Assembly (NCBI GenBank): GCA_934432725.1
Contig: CAKRZE010000010.1
Coordinates: 31,781-95,780 of the forward strand
Direction: 5' to 3'
Source: an uncultured Eubacteriales bacterium
Lineage (GTDB): Bacteria > Bacillota > Clostridia > Oscillospirales > CAG-272
Length of the DNA stretch: 64,000 bases
Made by a program: the position numbers and the translations under genes. Each line of letters opens with the position of its first letter. Position 1 is the first letter of the stretch. The notes under the pieces are model-generated. The model ran no database searches. It worked only from the letters and a program-made list of their open reading frames with translations, and was not told the origin of the DNA. Shown here in pieces: positions 60,967 to 64,000 of the stretch.

Positions 60967-61572
60967 TCATACCCATTTTATAAGCAGCAGCGCCTTGATT
61001 GCGAGAAAAGCAAACGCAAACACTGCCGCGTAGGGCTGCCGGGCAGCAATCAGGATCAAGATGTCAACGATACCAAGCCCAAAGGAAAGCATGTTTTTCC
61101 GCTTCAGCCATTTTGAAGCGCGGCAATTCCGCAAAGCAAGCAATAAAATGCCGGAGAGCACTGTTGCGGCAACAGCAATAAGAATGACAATCCTGACGTA
61201 TGGTAAAACTGCGGTCGCGGTCAGCAGCGAAGCCGAGCGGACCGCCCCGTCCGCTCTTTGCCCGAAAAGCGGCAGAAAAAGGAGAAGGGGCATTCCGCAG
61301 TCGAGCAGTCCGAAAGCAAGATTGCGTATACGGTCCTCCTTTTGCTTTCCCTCCTCTTCGGCAACGCCCCATATCGCTTCGCTTGAAAGCAAATCGTCCA
61401 AGGATACGGAAAAGCACCCTGAAAGCGCTCTTAAGGAATCAATATTGGGGTACCCTCTGCCGGATTCCCATTTGGAGATTGCCGTGCGGGAGACATAGAG
61501 CATTTGCGCAAGCTCTTCCTGCGTCATCCCCCGGCTTTTCCTGAGCTGCTGCAGCTTTTCGTGAAATTCTAT
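60967..61572 (-). CDS. XRE-type HTH regulator with C-terminal membrane helices (ATA start?)
   Basis: The N-terminal helix-turn-helix reads MTQEELAQMLYVSRTAISKWESGRGYPNIDSLRAL, followed by SLDDLLSSE and four predicted membrane helices (about 75-185 of the short form). The annotated ATG would be at 61527, but in the same frame 15 more codons upstream give IEFHEKLQQLRKSRG, the first helix expected for this domain. That extension begins at ATA (61570-61572), five bases after GGAG (61578-61581); a stop lies upstream and there is no ATG, GTG or TTG. So either ATA is used or an ATG mutated. If the ATG at 61527 is used, helix 1 is missing. It lies upstream of a PAP2 gene. Confidence 0.75.
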   Translation of the reverse strand: MEFHEKLQQLRKSRGMTQEELAQMLYVSRTAISKWESGRGYPNIDSLRALSGCFSVSLDDLLSSEAIWGVAEEEGKQKEDRIRNLAFGLLDCGMPLLLFLPLFGQRADGAVRSASLLTATAVLPYVRIVILIAVAATVLSGILLLALRNCRASKWLKRKNMLSFGLGIVDILILIAARQPYAAVFAFAFLAIKALLLIKWV

Positions 61573-61601
61573 CTTTTCTCCTGTCTCTCATCCAAAAATC
61601 G

Positions 61602-62290
61602 TTAAGATTCCTGGTTCAGCCGAAACCCGATTCCCCAGACCGCTTCGATATAGTCTTTGCCGAATGTGTCACGCAGCTTTCCGCGCAGGTTGCTGATATG
61701 TGTTTTCAGTGAGTTTTCGGTGCCGTCAGGTGTGTCCTCGCCGATGCGGTCAAGCAGTACGGATTTCGCCGGAATCTGTCCGGGATTTCGCATCAGAAGC
61801 TTCAAAATGGCATATTCCCTCCTTGTCAGTGTAACAGGGACTCCGGTCAGACGAACTTCATGGGAAGAAGTATTCAGTGTCAGATCTCCGCAGGTTAAAA
61901 CGGGCACAAGAGGGGAGTGCGCTGCCTCTCTCAGCCGCACCGCGACACGCGCCGAAAGCTCCTTCGTGTCAAATGGCTTTGTGAGATAATTTACCGCGCC
62001 GCCGGGAAGCAGGCTGACCTTATCCTGTAGCCCGCCTTTGCGCTGACAACAATGGCCGGAATGCCCTTGATCTGCGGCAGAAGCTCCTCGCCGCTCAGCT
62101 CCGGCAGCACATAAGATCCAATCGCAGCAGATTCGGACGGACATTTTTGAGCAGCATCTGCGCCTCCGTGCCGGAATAGGCACGCAGTACCGCATAGTCC
62201 TCCCGCTCCAGATTTCCGATTGCCGCAAGTACCTGCTCCGGCAAGAAAAAGCAGCTTGTCACGGTCAGACCCCCGTAGATTGCAATATAA
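61602..62290 (-). pseudogene. OmpR/PhoB-family response regulator, frameshifted
   Basis: The C-terminal part (GGAVNYLTKPFDTKELSARVAVRL, then LTRREYAILKLLMRNPGQIPAKSVLLDRI and a SLKTHISNLRGKL-x-YIEAVWGIGFRL end) is an intact winged-helix DNA-binding domain. The receiver domain is spread over other frames: VLAAIGNLEREDYAVLRAYSG, LDLM, then LPELSGEELLPQIKGIPAIVVSAKAG, then LQDKVSLL. Two single-base frameshifts break it. The layout fits regulators of the VanR/BceR kind, which often pair with FtsX-type permeases, a remnant of which lies at 57761. No histidine kinase is seen. Confidence 0.7.
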
Positions 62291-62387
62291 AATAGTGACC
62301 CTCGGCAATATGTCTGATTTTCACTTCATTTTCCTGCTGTGTATTGCCCTGCACATGTATGAGCTTCCTTTGATGATTTCCTGTAAT

Positions 62388-63017
62388 TCATAACGCTTTT
62401 ATTCCGTTAACGGTTTCCTGAAGCCGCTCAAGAAACCGCCCTGCGTGTGCGCCGTCCATTTGGGTATGGTGGAATTGGAACGACAGCTTCAGTGTCGTCC
62501 GGAAAAGCCCCTTATGATATTTGCCCCAGATGAGAAAAGGATTATTGAAAATGCCGCTGTTCATGCCGACCGCTCCGTCGATCTCGGTATCCACAATTGC
62601 GGAGGTGCCGATAACCATGCTGTCGGTCAGATCATGGTTTTCGCAGCGTTCCGCCACCTCGCGCGTCAGCCGCAGATAGTCGGCGTTGTACTGCGCAAGA
62701 TCGGCGGAAAACGGCACATCGCAGGAGCTGACCTCGCCGGTTTTGTTTTTCACGATCGTGTTCACTGCGATGCTGTCGTATTGCCAAAGCTCGCGTCCGA
62801 CGGGGAGCGTATAAAACTCCTTAATCTCGCTGGCAGCCTTGCCGATACACCAGCAGAGAAGCATATTGAATTTCAGCCCGCGCTTGCGGCTGAATCCCAC
62901 AAGCGGTGTGACATCCAGCGTTTTGAAAAAAGTCACCATAGGGTTCGGCGCGTTCATCCAAAGGTCGAACGCCGCCGTGCGGGTGGTCGTTTTGGGGTCG
63001 ATAACGGTTGGTTTCAT
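62388..63017 (-). CDS. Chloramphenicol acetyltransferase-like O-acetyltransferase (CatA-like)
   Basis: The protein of about 209 residues fits the CAT fold and length (usually 210-220). It has FNMLLCWCIGKAASEIKEF, the strand SSCDVPFSADL, and the active-site motif FHHTQMDG (canonical HHxxxDG with catalytic His), then AHAGRFLERLQ. Classical CatA reads HHAVCDG or similar, so this is a divergent member of the CatA-like group; chloramphenicol resistance cannot be assumed. GGAG eight bases before 63017 gives the start; a GTG three codons upstream is possible. It lies in the minus-strand accessory array. Confidence 0.85.
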   Translation of the reverse strand: MKPTVIDPKTTTRTAAFDLWMNAPNPMVTFFKTLDVTPLVGFSRKRGLKFNMLLCWCIGKAASEIKEFYTLPVGRELWQYDSIAVNTIVKNKTGEVSSCDVPFSADLAQYNADYLRLTREVAERCENHDLTDSMVIGTSAIVDTEIDGAVGMNSGIFNNPFLIWGKYHKGLFRTTLKLSFQFHHTQMDGAHAGRFLERLQETVNGIKAL

Positions 63018-63066
63018 TCTGCACACTCCAATGTACTATCTTCCACTCATCTCGCTAGAATCAGTT

Positions 63067-63807
63067 TTACAAGCCCGCCAGCGCCAGAAATTTTTTATCC
63101 GACTGAATACTCTGTGTCAGAAACTGACCGTCCCGGAACAGGGCATAGGTCGTGACCGGTGCAGGTGCATTCTGCGCAGATGCTTTATCAGTGATATGGA
63201 TGACCTTGAACGGGATACCGTGTTCTTTTGCGACCTCCTGCACCCTCGGCACCCAATAATAGGTGTAGGGACACTGGTCGGTGTAATAAAGGACAAAACC
63301 GGTTTCCTCAATCGCTGGATGTTTCGCACATTCCCGAAACTTTGGCATCTGTGCGGTCTGTTCCATGGGAAGATACATAAGATTGATCCCGCAGTCGGAT
63401 ATGTCTGCCACCCGGAACCCCTTGTATGCAAGGAATTTCGGGTCAGCGAGAAATTCCCGCTTCCTGCCCTCCGCGCACAGAATGCAAATACCTTTCTTCC
63501 CCTGCGCCTTGGCATCACGGATACACGCCTCCAGCAGATCATTCGAGTATCCGTGTCCCTTCAAGGAACCGGATACCCATAGGCAGTTAATGTAGAGATA
63601 GCCGTCTGCCTCAATCGGCACCCATGCGTTTTCAGCCGGAATGTATTCGATAAAGCATTTACCACGCTCCTCGCTGCGATAGAAAACAAGTCCGTCATCA
63701 AAGCGCTGTCGCAGCCATTCCTTTTTTGCAACACTCTGCTTGCCGGACATGGCGCAGCAGATATGTTCCTTGTCAATATTTTCTTTTGTGATCCGAATAT
63801 AGTTCAT
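63067..63807 (-). CDS. GNAT acetyltransferase with YoaP-like C-terminal domain
   Basis: The 246-residue protein has an N-terminal GNAT core (WVPIEADGYLYINCLWVSGSLKGHGYSNDLLEACIRDAK, with the acetyl-CoA loop SLKGHGYS) and a C-terminal part of about 100 residues (FVLYYTDQCPYTYYWVPRVQEVAKEHGIPFKVIHI, and FRDGQFLTQSIQSDKKF) with a CPYTYYW motif, as in YoaP. CPYTYYW sits in a thioredoxin-like fold context, but a second Cys is missing. Function is unknown. GGAGG lies eight bases before 63807. The gene overlaps the end of the previous one. Confidence 0.82.
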   Translation of the reverse strand: MNYIRITKENIDKEHICCAMSGKQSVAKKEWLRQRFDDGLVFYRSEERGKCFIEYIPAENAWVPIEADGYLYINCLWVSGSLKGHGYSNDLLEACIRDAKAQGKKGICILCAEGRKREFLADPKFLAYKGFRVADISDCGINLMYLPMEQTAQMPKFRECAKHPAIEETGFVLYYTDQCPYTYYWVPRVQEVAKEHGIPFKVIHITDKASAQNAPAPVTTYALFRDGQFLTQSIQSDKKFLALAGL

Positions 63808-64000
63808 CGGTTCTTCCTCCAATGCCGTTGTTCTTTCGTTTAGGCGATGGCAATTCATCGAACATTGCCTCAAACAGCTTTGTAAGAAACTCTTTGCTGT
63901 CAACTTCATCCACCAGCAGCATCTCTTTCGCTCCCTCATACGGGAGCTCACAAATTGCCGCAGGCATAAGTTCCAGAGCGGATCTTGTTTTCTTTACAAG
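63773..64000 (-). CDS. C-terminal end of an unidentified protein (runs off window)
   Basis: The minus frame is open from the window edge to TGA at 63773-63775, 75 residues. Text: ALELMPAAICELPYEGAKEM, then LLVDEVDSKEFLTKLFEAMF and a basic end. It has no membrane segment. It overlaps the YoaP-like gene by 35 bases, implying coupled translation. I do not recognise the family. Confidence 0.5.
   Translation of the reverse strand, partial: LVKKTRSALELMPAAICELPYEGAKEMLLVDEVDSKEFLTKLFEAMFDELPSPKRKNNGIGGRTDELYSDHKRKY

Noticed and set aside
52241..64000. Integron gene-cassette array
   Set aside because: Genes are in one direction, but several overlap or lie within 20 bases, have their own ribosome sites, and no attC-like sites or integron integrase were seen.

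Overview
The window looks like chromosomal DNA from a GC-rich, spore-forming member of the Bacillota, most likely a gut Clostridia lineage near Oscillospiraceae. The reasons are a YlbJ-like sporulation protein, a manganese riboswitch, many consensus TTGACA-17-TATAAT promoters, AGGAGG-type ribosome sites, heterodimeric ABC exporters, a two-gene minimal Fe-S assembly system, and BY-kinase/LCP polysaccharide control genes. I saw no rRNA, tRNA, CRISPR array, transposase, integrase or phage structural gene.

1-8.2 kb (plus strand): end of a YlbJ-like gene; a small Cys-rich protein; a yybP-ykoY manganese riboswitch whose terminator and antiterminator can be read base by base; mntP; a P2-type cation ATPase; and a SufC/SufB-like pair matching the minimal SMS system. 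8.4-16.2 kb (minus): a MarR-controlled heterodimeric ABC exporter, a MATE transporter, and tmcAL. 16.2-18.2 kb: ackA, divergent from tmcAL, then a 68-bp tandem repeat. 18.2-30.4 kb (minus): yebC and argS, three tandem paralogous secreted proteins with a sortase-like C-terminus, each with its own consensus promoter, an Lhr-like helicase, and alaS.

31.2-35.8 kb (plus): an E2-like acyltransferase homologue lacking its usual catalytic His, an acyl-CoA ligase, and an alpha-oxoamine synthase, together a possible lipid or aminoketone pathway. 36.4-46.2 kb (plus): an S24/S26-type peptidase, then a polysaccharide control module (PHP phosphatase, Ig-like protein, two fused BY-kinases in tandem, LCP ligase, CapD-type dehydratase) with no glycosyltransferase in view. 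46.4-51.5 kb (minus): rhaA, rhaB, rpiB, tsaB, tsaE, followed upstream by a 108-bp tandem repeat.

52-64 kb (minus only): an accessory array of mostly single small genes (M50-like membrane protein, MBL hydrolase, DUF3795, three GNATs, methyltransferase, DUF5131, DUF3781, CPBP protease, PAP2, XRE regulator, CatA-like acetyltransferase, YoaP-like GNAT). Between them lie decayed genes: a frameshifted TetR regulator, a frameshifted OmpR-family response regulator, the tail of an FtsX-type permease, and an unidentified broken gene. It reads as a defence, detoxification and signalling island under turnover.

Family calls rest on motifs recognised by eye. No database search was run, and coordinates of short sites were counted by hand.
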